Part shown: positions 1-6,965 of the stretch, in pieces
How the letters are laid out: the number at the start of each line of letters is the position of its first letter
Position numbering within the stretch: the first letter of the stretch is position 1
Assembly: GCA_964451935.1 (NCBI GenBank)
Contig: CAYVKE010000096.1
Coordinates: 1 to 12,648, forward strand
Length of the DNA stretch: 12,648 nt
Source of the DNA: CALFXN01 sp964451935
GTDB lineage: Bacteria; Synergistota; Synergistia; Synergistales; Aminobacteriaceae
Direction of reading: 5' to 3'
Notes under the pieces: generated by a model
The model's input: only the letters and a program-made list of their open reading frames with translations
Database searches by the model: none
What the model was told of the DNA's origin: nothing
Made by a program: the position numbers and the translations under genes

Positions 1-883
1 CCATACGGCCCACACCGTTATTCGCGTTCGATTCCGGATTCGTTACGACGAGGGGACGGACCGTGCGAATAAGGTCTCCGTCACGTGTTGAAAGGTGAAC
101 GGCGTGTGCAAGCAGTGAGCGATTATCGAGAAGGCCGTGCTCGTAAAGCCGTTCCACCGGGCCGGCATACCCGAGACGATGACACGCATCGAGGTCATCC
201 ATCGCTTCCGCGCAATGAATATGCACGGGTATCTCCGGCGGACGACGGTCCGCGACAGCGCGCAGCGTCTTTTCGGAAAGCGTCAGGGACGCATGAAGGC
301 CGAAGAGCCCCCGAAGCATCGACGTTCGCCTGTGGGACAGGCAAAAGGAAAGGTTCTCCTCGATATGTCTCGCGACTTCTTTTTCTCCGAAACGATCGGA
401 CGTCTCAAAACAGAGCGCGCCTCTGGCTCCGGTGAGATCGAAAGCTTCCGCCGCCTTGTCGAGACTTCCCGAAACATACCCCATGGACGCATGATGATCG
501 AACACCGTCGTTGTTCCGTGTCGGAGTGATTCCATGAGTCCCAGCACTGACGAATAGAAAACGCAATCTTCTGAAAGAACGCTGTCGAGCCTCCACCAGA
601 AATTTTGCAGGACCTCGGAAAACGTGTCCGTTTTTCCGCAGGGCTGCAATCCGACGGCGAAATACGAATAGAGATGGTGATGGAAGTTCACAAAACCGGG
701 CAGAATCAACCTGCCCCCGACATCGACAAAACGACTGCACCGGGCTCTCGCTTCGCTTGAGGGAAGAATGTCGACGATCACACCCGAATCGATGAGGACC
801 GCGCCGTCGGAGAGAAACACTTCCTCTCCATCGGAGACCACTCCTCCTCCTATTGCATAGACGGACTCACCGCTTGTATTCAT
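1..883 (-). CDS. ssnA: SsnA-type amidohydrolase (aminohydrolase), C-terminus cut by window edge
   Basis: This is a metal-dependent hydrolase of the amidohydrolase superfamily, SsnA branch; the 294 N-terminal residues are present. The protein opens with the short beta-sandwich segment typical of cytosine deaminase/chlorohydrolase relatives, then the metal-binding H-x-H at residues 68-70 (FHHHLYS). HIHCAE at 221-226 and AHAVHLS at 260-266 supply further metal and catalytic positions. NFWWRLD (94-100), FDHHAS (128-133) and CFET (158-161) resemble my recollection of E. coli SsnA. It is last in the visible hydroxylase operon, starting 12 nt after the molybdenum subunit stop, and lacks an obvious Shine-Dalgarno, so it may depend on translational coupling. 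SsnA genes are known to accompany selenium-linked molybdenum hydroxylases; the substrate is not established, though guanine-like purines are plausible. The family identity is secure; the exact reaction is not. Confidence 0.88.
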   Translation of the reverse strand, partial: MNTSGESVYAIGGGVVSDGEEVFLSDGAVLIDSGVIVDILPSSEARARCSRFVDVGGRLILPGFVNFHHHLYSYFAVGLQPCGKTDTFSEVLQNFWWRLDSVLSEDCVFYSSVLGLMESLRHGTTTVFDHHASMGYVSGSLDKAAEAFDLTGARGALCFETSDRFGEKEVARHIEENLSFCLSHRRTSMLRGLFGLHASLTLSEKTLRAVADRRPPEIPVHIHCAEAMDDLDACHRLGYAGPVERLYEHGLLDNRSLLAHAVHLSTRDGDLIRTVRPLVVTNPESNANNGVGRM

Positions 884-895
884 TCAGGCGCCGCG

Positions 896-3232
896 TCAGG
901 AGATTTCAAGCCGCCGGATTTCTCTCAGAACCTTTTCCGGGGTCAGCGGCAGGTCGAAAACACGGATTCCGACGGCGTCAAAGAGCGCGTTCGCTATGGC
1001 CGGCGCCGGGCCGTTGATCCCGATTTCCGCGATCGACTTGGCGCCGAAGGGGCCGGTCGGTTCGAAGGAGTCGATAATGAAGGTCTTCATCTTCGGGATA
1101 TCGGCCGCCGTATAAATCTTGTAATCCCAGAAGGAAGGATTCGTGATCCGTCCGTTTTCGTCGAAGAGCAATTCCTCGGTGAGTGCGAAACTTATGCCGT
1201 TCACCGTCGCCCCTTCCAGCTGCCCTTCCACCATCCGCGGATTCAGCGGAACGCCGCAATCAGCCGCAGTAACGAAGGATACAACCCGTATCTTCCCCGT
1301 GCGTACGTCGACGTCAACTTCTGCGAACTGGGCGACGAAGGGAGCCGGCGATTCTTCGGTGACGCAGGATGCCGTAGCCTGGATCTGGAACTGGTTGGCT
1401 CCGTACGTGGCGCGACAGGCGATATCCTCAAAGGAAACTGATTTCCCCGAACCCGGGTTTTCGACGTTCATATCGCGCACTGCAAGGTTCGACGCGTCGC
1501 ATTGCAACATGGACGCGGCGACGGAAAGCAGTTGTCTGCGTATTTCTTCGGCGCATTTCTGAACCGCTTTGCCGGAAATATACGTGGTCGACGAGGCGTA
1601 TGCTCCGGTATCGAACGGAGTGAGATCCGTATCGGACGAAAGCACGATGACCTTTTCCATCGGAAGAGAGAGCGTCTGCGCCGCAATCTGCGCAAGAATC
1701 GTATCGGAGCCCGTCCCGATATCCGTCGCGCCGACCATGAGATTGACCGAACCGTCATCGTTCATCTTCATCCAGGCGGCGCCCATATCGACGCGGGGAA
1801 TGCCCGAGCCCTGCATCGCCACAGCCATGCCGACGCCCGAGACGTGATCGCCGTTCCGGATCCTGCGGTTCCGCTTCTCTTTCCAGCCGATCTCCCGCGC
1901 TCCGATATCGATGCACTCGGAAAGCCTGCATGACTTGATGATCTGGCTGACCCCCTCGGTCCCTTCGCCGATGGCCTTGAAGACTTCGGACGTTTCTCCT
2001 TCGCGGATATGCTGCGCCTTGATGAAATCGATCACATCGACGCCGAGATGTCGCGCGAGGATGTCGAGATGCTGATTGAGCGCGAAATACCCTTGTGTCG
2101 CTCCGTATCCGCGATACGCGCCGCCTACGGGAAGATTCGTATAGACCGTTCGTCCGACGAAAGAGACGTTCTGAACCTTGTTCAAGAGCGGAAGCACTTT
2201 CGATCCGCCGTTCGAGAGAACCGTCAATCCATGCGGCCCATACGCCCCGGCATTCATCAGATCATCCATCGCAAGCGCCGTTATCGTCCCATCATTTTTG
2301 AGCCCCGTTTTGATCCGAACCCTGAAGGGATGCCGCGTGCGAGAGTTCATGAAAACTTCTTTTCTGGAGAATTCGGCGATGACATTTCTTCGCGTCCGGA
2401 GGGCGAAGAGCGCAACAACCGGTTCAAGAAGAACTTCCTGTTTCGACCCGAAGCCCCCGCCGATGCGGGGCTTTATCACCCGAATCCGCCCCACGGGGAT
2501 TCCCGTCAATTTGCTGACGATGCGCCGGGCGTGGAACGGAACCTGTGTCGTCGCTACGATCACCAGACGCCCGTTTTCGTCAAAGGAAGCACAGGCTGCA
2601 TGCGGCTCCATTGCACAATGCTGGACGTACCGCGTGTGATAGGTGTGCTCATCGACGTAATCGGCGCCTGCGAATCCCTGCTCGCAGTCTCCGAAAGAAA
2701 AGAGCACTTCTCCTGCAACGTTTTCTTCCGGACGATACGCGACCGGAAGCGGCGCATACGAACCGTCGTCCGCGTGCAGTCTTGGAGATTCCGGATTCCG
2801 CGAAAGCTCGGGATCGAAAAGCGGCGTCAAACGGGCATACTCGACTTTCAGCTTCCGTGCGGCCGCTTCGGCGGCTTTCCTGCTTTCGGCAGCCACAGCG
2901 GCAATCCTGTCACCGACATACAGCACGCGTTTCGGGAACAATCGGCTGTCGTACGGAGAGGGTTCGGGATACCCCTGCCCCGCCGTGGTATAGAGGCGAT
3001 CGGGAGCGTTTTCGTACGTCAGGATATCGACAACGCCGGGAACGGCGCGGGCTTCGCGCGAGTCTATCGACAGAATATCGGCGAATGGATACGGCGAATA
3101 GGCGAAGGCGACGAAAAGCGGATTGCGAAGATCGATATCCGCCGTAAATCGGCATGCTCCGCATGCTAGCGAAAGAGCGTCGGTTTTCGTGACGGAAGAA
3201 CCGATAACGGACGAGGATCGACTGTCATTCAT
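896..3232 (-). CDS. Xanthine dehydrogenase-family molybdopterin-binding (large) subunit
   Basis: This is the catalytic subunit of a molybdenum hydroxylase, which inserts oxygen from water into a purine- or N-heterocycle-type substrate and passes electrons to the Fe-S and FAD subunits. At 778 aa it has the usual length for a stand-alone large subunit. The N-terminal a/b hammerhead domain covers roughly residues 25-140. Cofactor and substrate motifs follow: MEPHAA (208-213), GGGFGSKQE (258-266), AYRGYG (372-377, with the substrate-contacting Arg at 374), MQGSGIP (473-479) and GATDIGTGSDT (501-511). The catalytic Glu is about residue 736 in GAKSIAE. The ATG overlaps the end of the Fe-S subunit gene by 8 nt, indicating coupled translation and a fixed ratio. 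The motifs look more like the XdhD/selenium-dependent branch than classic XdhA. Whether selenium is the cofactor ligand is inference; no selenocysteine codon would be expected, because selenium in this group sits in the cofactor. Confidence 0.93.
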   Translation of the reverse strand: MNDSRSSSVIGSSVTKTDALSLACGACRFTADIDLRNPLFVAFAYSPYPFADILSIDSREARAVPGVVDILTYENAPDRLYTTAGQGYPEPSPYDSRLFPKRVLYVGDRIAAVAAESRKAAEAAARKLKVEYARLTPLFDPELSRNPESPRLHADDGSYAPLPVAYRPEENVAGEVLFSFGDCEQGFAGADYVDEHTYHTRYVQHCAMEPHAACASFDENGRLVIVATTQVPFHARRIVSKLTGIPVGRIRVIKPRIGGGFGSKQEVLLEPVVALFALRTRRNVIAEFSRKEVFMNSRTRHPFRVRIKTGLKNDGTITALAMDDLMNAGAYGPHGLTVLSNGGSKVLPLLNKVQNVSFVGRTVYTNLPVGGAYRGYGATQGYFALNQHLDILARHLGVDVIDFIKAQHIREGETSEVFKAIGEGTEGVSQIIKSCRLSECIDIGAREIGWKEKRNRRIRNGDHVSGVGMAVAMQGSGIPRVDMGAAWMKMNDDGSVNLMVGATDIGTGSDTILAQIAAQTLSLPMEKVIVLSSDTDLTPFDTGAYASSTTYISGKAVQKCAEEIRRQLLSVAASMLQCDASNLAVRDMNVENPGSGKSVSFEDIACRATYGANQFQIQATASCVTEESPAPFVAQFAEVDVDVRTGKIRVVSFVTAADCGVPLNPRMVEGQLEGATVNGISFALTEELLFDENGRITNPSFWDYKIYTAADIPKMKTFIIDSFEPTGPFGAKSIAEIGINGPAPAIANALFDAVGIRVFDLPLTPEKVLREIRRLEIS

Positions 3233-3692
3233 GACGATCGAGCCTCCTTGCCGCCTGCTTGACCGCTTCGATAATTTTCACATATCCCGTACAACGGCAC
3301 TGGTTTCCATCGAGAGCGCGGATGATGTCTTCATCAGTGGGATTCGGATTATCGGAAAGCAGCGCATACGTCGCAAGAATCATTCCCGGAGTGCAGAATC
3401 CGCATTGCACTGCGCCGCAATCGACAAAGGCCTGCTGAATCGGATGCGGCGCATCTCTCGTACCGAGTCCGGAAACCGTAACGACCTCCTGTCCGATACT
3501 TGTCGCGGCGAAGACAAGGCACGAATTTACGAGTTTTTTATCGAGTAGAACCGCGCAGGCGCCGCAGCTCCCTTCCCGGCACCCGCAATGGACGTCCGTA
3601 AACCCATGCCTGCGGAGAACGTCGAGCAATGTTTCGTCGGCCGCGAACGAGAACGTATGGTTGACGCCATTGACGCGGAATTGTCCTTCCAT
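3225..3692 (-). CDS. [2Fe-2S] subunit of molybdenum hydroxylase
   Basis: This is the small electron-transfer subunit carrying two [2Fe-2S] clusters between the molybdenum site and FAD. At 155 aa it is the normal size. The plant-ferredoxin-like N-terminal domain binds the first cluster through C38, C43, C46 and C58 (GCREGSCGACAV, then NSCL). The C-terminal helical domain binds the second through C97, C100 (CGFCTPG) and C132, C134 (CRCTGY). All eight ligands are present. The ATG is 4 nt after the FAD subunit stop, and a strong purine-rich Shine-Dalgarno (AAAAAGGGGG) lies inside the last codons of that upstream gene. In E. coli XdhD the Fe-S and molybdenum parts are one polypeptide; here they are separate genes overlapping by 8 nt. 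Confidence 0.95.
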   Translation of the reverse strand: MEGQFRVNGVNHTFSFAADETLLDVLRRHGFTDVHCGCREGSCGACAVLLDKKLVNSCLVFAATSIGQEVVTVSGLGTRDAPHPIQQAFVDCGAVQCGFCTPGMILATYALLSDNPNPTDEDIIRALDGNQCRCTGYVKIIEAVKQAARRLDRHE

Positions 3693-3696
3693 GAGG

Positions 3697-4524
3697 CTAC
3701 CCCCTTTTTCTCGAAGCGAGAGAAACGAGTTTCATCACGCAACGTTCCAACTGGACCGTCGCCAGTTCCAGAAGATATTGAGGGCTCCCGAGGGGTTTCA
3801 TCGTGAAAGAAATCGGAAGGGAGGCACAGACAGCGCGTGAATCGACTTCAGCCGGGGAACGCCCTTCGATTTTCCGTTCAATGCTTTCAAGCCGGGCGAA
3901 AAGGTCGGTCACGCCTGTTATGACAATGCGAACGTTCGCGAAAAGATCTCTTTCAAAATCCGCACAAATCGTTATGGTGAAAGATGGATAATCGAAAGCA
4001 ACGCGTTTTTCCGTATGAAAAACGGCCAATGAATGACGGACAGGAATTCGAACGGAGTGAATCAGAGAGCCTTTCAAGAGAAGTTTGTTTCGCTGCACAT
4101 CCGCGACGGGATGCAGCCCCCGGTTCATGCCCTCGATCGAAACGGTCGCATCTGTTGCGATAGCGGGCCCGAGCACGTTCGACCACGGAGGAAGCAACGC
4201 AAAGCTGCCGCCTATGGTGATTCGATTTCGCAAGGCAGTGGACGCGGCCTCGGACAGAGCGTCAACGAGAACATTTTCCGGGAAAGAATTCCTGAGAGCT
4301 CGGACAACGTCGGCATAAGTGGCCATCGCGCCGATATCAATCCACTCTTTGCTGATCCGCACAAAATTCAGCTCCAGCTCCGAAAGATCGATCAGCCCGC
4401 GAAGCGCTCCTTTCCAGTTTCTCAGGAGATGCGTCCCACCGCCATGTACATGCAACGATTCGTCCTTCACATATTCGAGTGCTTCGGATAACGTCCTGGG
4501 GCGAATCCACAACATTTCCGTCAT
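3697..4524 (-). CDS. FAD-binding subunit of molybdenum hydroxylase (YgfM/XdhB-like)
   Basis: This is the flavoprotein subunit that takes electrons from the Fe-S clusters and hands them to NAD or another acceptor. The 275-aa reading starts at MTEMLW, chosen because GGGAGGAA sits 6 nt upstream of this ATG. A longer in-frame reading to 4830 would overlap the preceding gene and adds residues unlike the family. The start of the protein (IRPRTLSEAL) is typical of FAD_binding_5 domains. The FAD pyrophosphate loops are HGGGTHLL (27-34) and TIGGSFALLPPWSN (103-116), and the C-terminal part matches the CO dehydrogenase flavoprotein C-terminal domain in position and size. It is the first of the three tightly packed subunit genes. 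The first loop has HGGGT where AGGTD is more common, as in YgfM-like proteins. Confidence 0.88.
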   Translation of the reverse strand: MTEMLWIRPRTLSEALEYVKDESLHVHGGGTHLLRNWKGALRGLIDLSELELNFVRISKEWIDIGAMATYADVVRALRNSFPENVLVDALSEAASTALRNRITIGGSFALLPPWSNVLGPAIATDATVSIEGMNRGLHPVADVQRNKLLLKGSLIHSVRIPVRHSLAVFHTEKRVAFDYPSFTITICADFERDLFANVRIVITGVTDLFARLESIERKIEGRSPAEVDSRAVCASLPISFTMKPLGSPQYLLELATVQLERCVMKLVSLASRKRG

Positions 4525-4681
4525 TCGCAGTTCCTCCCTGTTACTCGGAGATCTTGTGTTCCTGTTGCTTGCGTCTTTCGATACAATTTGCGGACACCTC
4601 AATTCGCAATCCGGGAAAGATGAGCGACGGCTGAGAATACGTACACATCGTTTCGGATATCGAATCTCTCCCGTAGCGAAC

Positions 4682-4690
4682 ATTCTATCA
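4682..4690 (-). promoter_or_regulatory. Extended -10 promoter candidate for the hydroxylase subunit operon
   Basis: The minus strand reads TGATAGAAT, which fits an extended -10 element (TG-n-TAGAAT, 5 of 6 to consensus). No convincing -35 hexamer is found 16-18 nt upstream, as is common for extended -10 promoters. It would give a leader of about 150 nt before the FAD subunit ATG at 4524. It lies in the 202-nt gap between the nucleotidyltransferase-HD gene and the FAD subunit gene, where I see no other clear signal. This is prediction only. Confidence 0.35.
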
Positions 4691-4726
4691 CGAGAGAAAA
4701 GGATGAGGACATTACGAAGAAGATTG

Positions 4727-5830
4727 TCAGGAAATATCGAAGGAGAAGGCGTCTCCATGAAGGCGCGCGATCGATCGTATTCTATCCAACGTTTTTCGGG
4801 CAACGGAGAGCTTCCGTCGCCCTGCATCAATCGACTCGGAATCAGAAAACCTCAGGGAAAGCTCCTGCTCTCGCTGTTCGAGTGACACCATTGCATCCCC
4901 GCGGACGAGTTTGTCGGCAAGCGACAGGACATCTTCCTCAATCGAAACTCCGGATGGGTCCTGATGGTGCGAAACAACATCCGCCAATCCGTCAAAGCCG
5001 AAACTGTGAAGGAATGCAGCCCCGGAATTGGCATGATCCGGACTCGCTTTTAGGATATCGTGGAGTCGCGCAGCCCTGTCAAGAAGTCGTTGATCGATCG
5101 GTTCGTTCTTTTCGAGAATTCTTCCGAGTTCGTGAGCGACGCGGGCGACGAGCCTGCAATGTCTTCGCACCCTTCGCGACGTTCCGGCGAGATCGAAAAG
5201 CGCCGAGCACTCGGATTTCGATGGAAGCTGTTCTCGTTCGTCTGCAAGCCGGTTGCAGCGTTCAAGACGAGTCGGAGTATCGGCGTCAATCAATATTCCC
5301 TCATCTGGAACATAAAAAAAGGACACGGAATTGTGGTGTTCTTTGAAAAACCCACGTAATCCTCCGTCGCCTTTCCACGAAGAGATGCGTCGGAGAACGT
5401 CCGTCCCGAGAAGAGGGGGATGGCCGGGGCGGCCTTTGAAAGTCGGAATGCACACAGATAAGGCCGGCATTGAGAGTTCCTGAAGGGAGAGAAGCGTCTT
5501 CTTTCGGAGAAGCGGAATGTCGACGGGAAGGATGAACGTTGCGGACGGATGTTTCAGAATCTCGGCAACTCCGGTTTGAACGGACGAAAACATCCCCGAG
5601 TCGAAATTCGGGTTCTCCACAACAGTTACGTTCAAGCGTTCTGCAAAAGGGCGAATTTCGGGACGTGCGCCGATGACGACAACGATGCGTTCCACGCCGC
5701 TTTCCCTGAAAAGCCGCACAGCTCTTTCCAAAAGCGATATGCCGTTTATCGGGAGAAGGGCTTTGCATGCCCCCATTCGGGAAGAATATCCTGCAGCGAG
5801 AATAATTCCGGAGAATCTCTGTCGCCCCAT
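4727..5830 (-). CDS. MobA/MocA-like nucleotidyltransferase fused to a C-terminal HD phosphohydrolase domain
   Basis: The N-terminal ~190 residues are a MobA/MocA-type NTP transferase: LAAGYSSRMG (11-20) with K23 ALLP is the nucleotide-binding signature, and LPVDIP (101-106) holds the metal-binding Asp103. Relatives (MocA, YgfJ) attach CMP to molybdopterin to mature xanthine dehydrogenase-type enzymes. Residues ~215-320 form an HD domain with a full metal-ligand set: H224, H257-D258, H266, H289-H290 and D306. The spacing resembles YqeK/HDIG-type hydrolases. It stands directly upstream of the three hydroxylase subunits, supporting a cofactor-maturation job. The ATG at 5830 has AGGATGG upstream with a long 13-nt spacer, and no better in-frame start exists. 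The HD half might hydrolyse a nucleotide or remake the cofactor, but its substrate cannot be read from sequence. Confidence 0.87.
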   Translation of the reverse strand: MGRQRFSGIILAAGYSSRMGACKALLPINGISLLERAVRLFRESGVERIVVVIGARPEIRPFAERLNVTVVENPNFDSGMFSSVQTGVAEILKHPSATFILPVDIPLLRKKTLLSLQELSMPALSVCIPTFKGRPGHPPLLGTDVLRRISSWKGDGGLRGFFKEHHNSVSFFYVPDEGILIDADTPTRLERCNRLADEREQLPSKSECSALFDLAGTSRRVRRHCRLVARVAHELGRILEKNEPIDQRLLDRAARLHDILKASPDHANSGAAFLHSFGFDGLADVVSHHQDPSGVSIEEDVLSLADKLVRGDAMVSLEQREQELSLRFSDSESIDAGRRKLSVARKTLDRIRSIARLHGDAFSFDIS

Positions 5831-5867
5831 AATGACACAAACACCATCCTATGATGCGGATAGCGCC

Positions 5868-5876
5868 ACTATATCA
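5868..5876 (-). promoter_or_regulatory. Extended -10 promoter candidate for the nucleotidyltransferase-HD gene
   Basis: The minus strand reads TGATATAGT, an extended -10 (TG-n-TATAGT, 5 of 6). The expected -35 position holds only TGTTTT. Transcription would begin near 5861, about 30 nt before the ATG at 5830. It closely resembles the candidate before the FAD subunit gene (TGATAGAAT), so the two might be read by the same holoenzyme. I see no strong terminator between tRNA-Leu and this gene, so read-through from the tRNA array is an alternative. Confidence 0.4.
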
Positions 5877-5933
5877 TGGGATATCAATAAAAAACATTGA
5901 ATCGGAGAAATAATTGGAGAGAAAAAACCGACA

Positions 5934-6017
5934 TGGTGCGAGAGGGGGGATTTGAACCCCCACGCCCGAAGGCAACGGATCCTAAGTCCGGCGCGTCTGC
6001 CGTTTCGCCACTCTCGC
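5934..6017 (-). tRNA. tRNA-Leu (anticodon UAG)
   Basis: The 7-bp acceptor stem is GCGAGAG/CTCTCGC with discriminator A and encoded CCA. The anticodon loop is CTTAGGA. A long variable arm (TGCCTTCGGGCG) marks it as class II, as expected for Leu. The first pair of the anticodon stem is a C:U mismatch. It is the last gene of the tRNA array. Confidence 0.95.
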
Positions 6018-6057
6018 AGGACAAATGAACGAGGAGGAAGAACCGAAAAACATAGAA

Positions 6058-6133
6058 TGGTGGACCGTGAGGGACTCGAACCCACAACCCCCTGATTAAG
6101 AGTCAGATGCTCTACCGGTTGAGCTAACGGTCC
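6058..6133 (-). tRNA. tRNA-Lys (anticodon CUU), downstream copy
   Basis: The acceptor stem is GGACCGT/ACGGTCC with discriminator A and encoded CCA. The anticodon loop CTCTTAA gives CUU. It is identical to the copy at 6231-6306. It lies beyond a terminator hairpin, so it may need its own promoter: TATTAT occurs about 6 nt before the mature 5' end, but with only a poor -35. Confidence 0.96.
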
Positions 6134-6196
6134 ACATATATAATAGAGTTGGTCAAAAAAATTACGAAAATCTTTCTTTCTTTCATTCGTTCACTC

Positions 6197-6223
6197 AAAA
6201 AGCCACCATATTGAGGTGGCTTT
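6197..6223 (-). terminator. Intrinsic terminator between the two tRNA-Lys genes
   Basis: A 9-bp perfect stem, AAAGCCACC (6199-6207) with GGTGGCTTT (6215-6223), closes a 7-nt loop. On the minus strand the stem runs into TTTTTGAG, a short U-tract. It should end much of the transcription coming from the upstream seven tRNA genes. On the plus strand no U-tract follows. Confidence 0.7.
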
Positions 6224-6230
6224 AAAAAAA

Positions 6231-6306
6231 TGGTGGACCGTGAGGGACTCGAACCCACAACCCCCTGATTAAGAGTCAGATGCTCTACCGGTTGAGCTAA
6301 CGGTCC
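6231..6306 (-). tRNA. tRNA-Lys (anticodon CUU), upstream copy
   Basis: It is identical to the gene at 6058-6133, with stem GGACCGT/ACGGTCC, loop CTCTTAA and encoded CCA. It is followed on the minus strand by the hairpin at 6197-6223, so it is the last tRNA before the terminator in the main array transcript. Confidence 0.96.
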
Positions 6307-6320
6307 GAAACATTTATAGC

Positions 6321-6397
6321 TGGCGCGCCCGGCAGGAGTCGAACCCGCGACCTACGGATCCGAAGTCCGTCGTTCTATCCAGCTGAACTACGGGCGC
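6321..6397 (-). tRNA. tRNA-Arg (anticodon UCG)
   Basis: The acceptor stem GCGCCCG/CGGGCGC is followed by discriminator G and encoded CCA. The anticodon stem ACGGA/TCCGT encloses the loop CTTCGGA. UCG reads CGA; many bacteria use an inosine-modified ACG tRNA here instead, so this isoacceptor is somewhat less usual. Confidence 0.95.
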
Positions 6398-6406
6398 ATA
6401 TTAAAC

Positions 6407-6484
6407 TGGGGTGAGCGAGGGGACTTGAACCCCCAACATCTGGAGCCACAGTCCAGTACTCTAACCAATTGAGCTACGCTCACC
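6407..6484 (-). tRNA. tRNA-His (anticodon GUG)
   Basis: The anticodon loop CTGTGGC gives GUG. The acceptor stem is GTGAGCG/CGCTCAC, with an extra encoded 5' G (position -1) opposite C73, the hallmark pair recognised by HisRS. CCA is encoded. Confidence 0.96.
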
Positions 6485-6491
6485 AGATCCT

Positions 6492-6568
<77 letters not shown>

Positions 6569-6578
6569 AACTGAAATT

Positions 6579-6655
6579 TGGAGCGGGAAACGGGATTCGA
6601 ACCCGCGACCTACGGCTTGGAAGGCCATCGCTCTAGCCAACTGAGCTATTCCCGC
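6579..6655 (-). tRNA. tRNA-Gly (anticodon UCC)
   Basis: The acceptor stem is GCGGGAA/TTCCCGC with U73, the discriminator expected for bacterial Gly, and encoded CCA. The anticodon loop is CTTCCAA. A 48-nt spacer separates it from tRNA-Pro upstream; only a weak promoter-like pair (TTGCCG-17-TGTTAT) is seen there. Confidence 0.95.
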
Positions 6656-6703
6656 TCATCCTGACTTGCTCTATAACAACTACTTATGTTTGTAGCGGCA
6701 ATT

Positions 6704-6781
6704 TGGTCGGGGCGAAAGGATTCGAACCTTCGACCCCCTGCTCCCAAAGCAGGTGCGCTAACCAGACTGCGCTACGCCCCG
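6704..6781 (-). tRNA. tRNA-Pro (anticodon UGG)
   Basis: The acceptor stem CGGGGCG/CGCCCCG starts with C1:G72, and the discriminator is A73, both typical of bacterial tRNA-Pro. The anticodon loop TTTGGGA gives UGG, which can read all Pro codons when modified. CCA is encoded. Confidence 0.96.
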
Positions 6782-6795
6782 AAAAGCAAAAAAAA

Positions 6796-6871
<76 letters not shown>

Positions 6872-6888
6872 AAATGTCCAACGGCGAT

Positions 6889-6917
6889 ATTGTAATGAGG
6901 GGGACCACGCTTGTCAA
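6889..6917 (-). promoter_or_regulatory. Strong sigma70-type promoter of the tRNA array
   Basis: On the minus strand a perfect -35 TTGACA (6917-6912) and -10 TACAAT (6894-6889, 5 of 6) are separated by exactly 17 nt. Transcription would start near 6882, about 11 nt before the mature 5' end of tRNA-Ala. The stretch after the -10 (ATCGCCG) is fairly GC-rich, which fits stringently controlled stable-RNA promoters. The -35 box overlaps that of the divergent rqcH promoter. Confidence 0.85.
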
Positions 6918-6940
6918 GGTGCGCTTCTACAGCCTACAAT
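6911..6940 (+). promoter_or_regulatory. Divergent sigma70-type promoter of rqcH
   Basis: TTGTCA (6911-6916, 5 of 6) and TACAAT (6935-6940, 5 of 6) are separated by 18 nt. Transcription would begin around 6947, giving a leader of about 19 nt before the TTG start at 6966. Five of the six -35 base pairs are also the -35 of the opposing tRNA promoter, so one RNA polymerase should exclude the other. Because the -10 covers the ATG at 6939, that ATG cannot be in this transcript. Confidence 0.7.
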
Positions 6941-6965
6941 GCAATCATGGAAAGAGGTGTGCGCT

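Larger units (their letters stand above)
6056..6306. repeat. 78-bp direct repeat consisting of two identical tRNA-Lys genes
   Basis: Positions 6056-6133 and 6229-6306 are identical, and the match ends almost exactly at the tRNA boundaries. The copies are 173 bp apart, and the spacer contains a hairpin terminator. This points to a tandem tRNA duplication or to gene conversion confined to the tRNA. Confidence 0.95.

Noticed and set aside
2009..3169. Long plus-strand open frame of 386 codons
   Set aside because: It lies wholly antisense to the molybdenum subunit, which shows all family motifs. The opposite frame is rich in Arg and has no domain resemblance.
4525..4680. Possible molybdenum-cofactor or purine riboswitch before the FAD subunit gene
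   Set aside because: I looked for the conserved cores of both classes and recognised neither. No strong nested hairpins or terminator were found in this leader.
5849..6087. Two minus-strand open frames over tRNA-Leu
   Set aside because: The frames read through the tRNA-Leu cloverleaf, have no ribosome binding site and give the typical artefact peptide EWRNGRRAG.
6121..6144. Plus-strand TATAAT just beyond tRNA-Lys
   Set aside because: The nearest -35-like hexamer is inside the tRNA with a 14-nt spacer, and no plus-strand gene follows.
6171..6196. TTTC tetranucleotide run between the tRNA-Lys genes
   Set aside because: Only about three perfect units occur and they lie in no reading frame or promoter spacer, so a phase-variation role is not supported.
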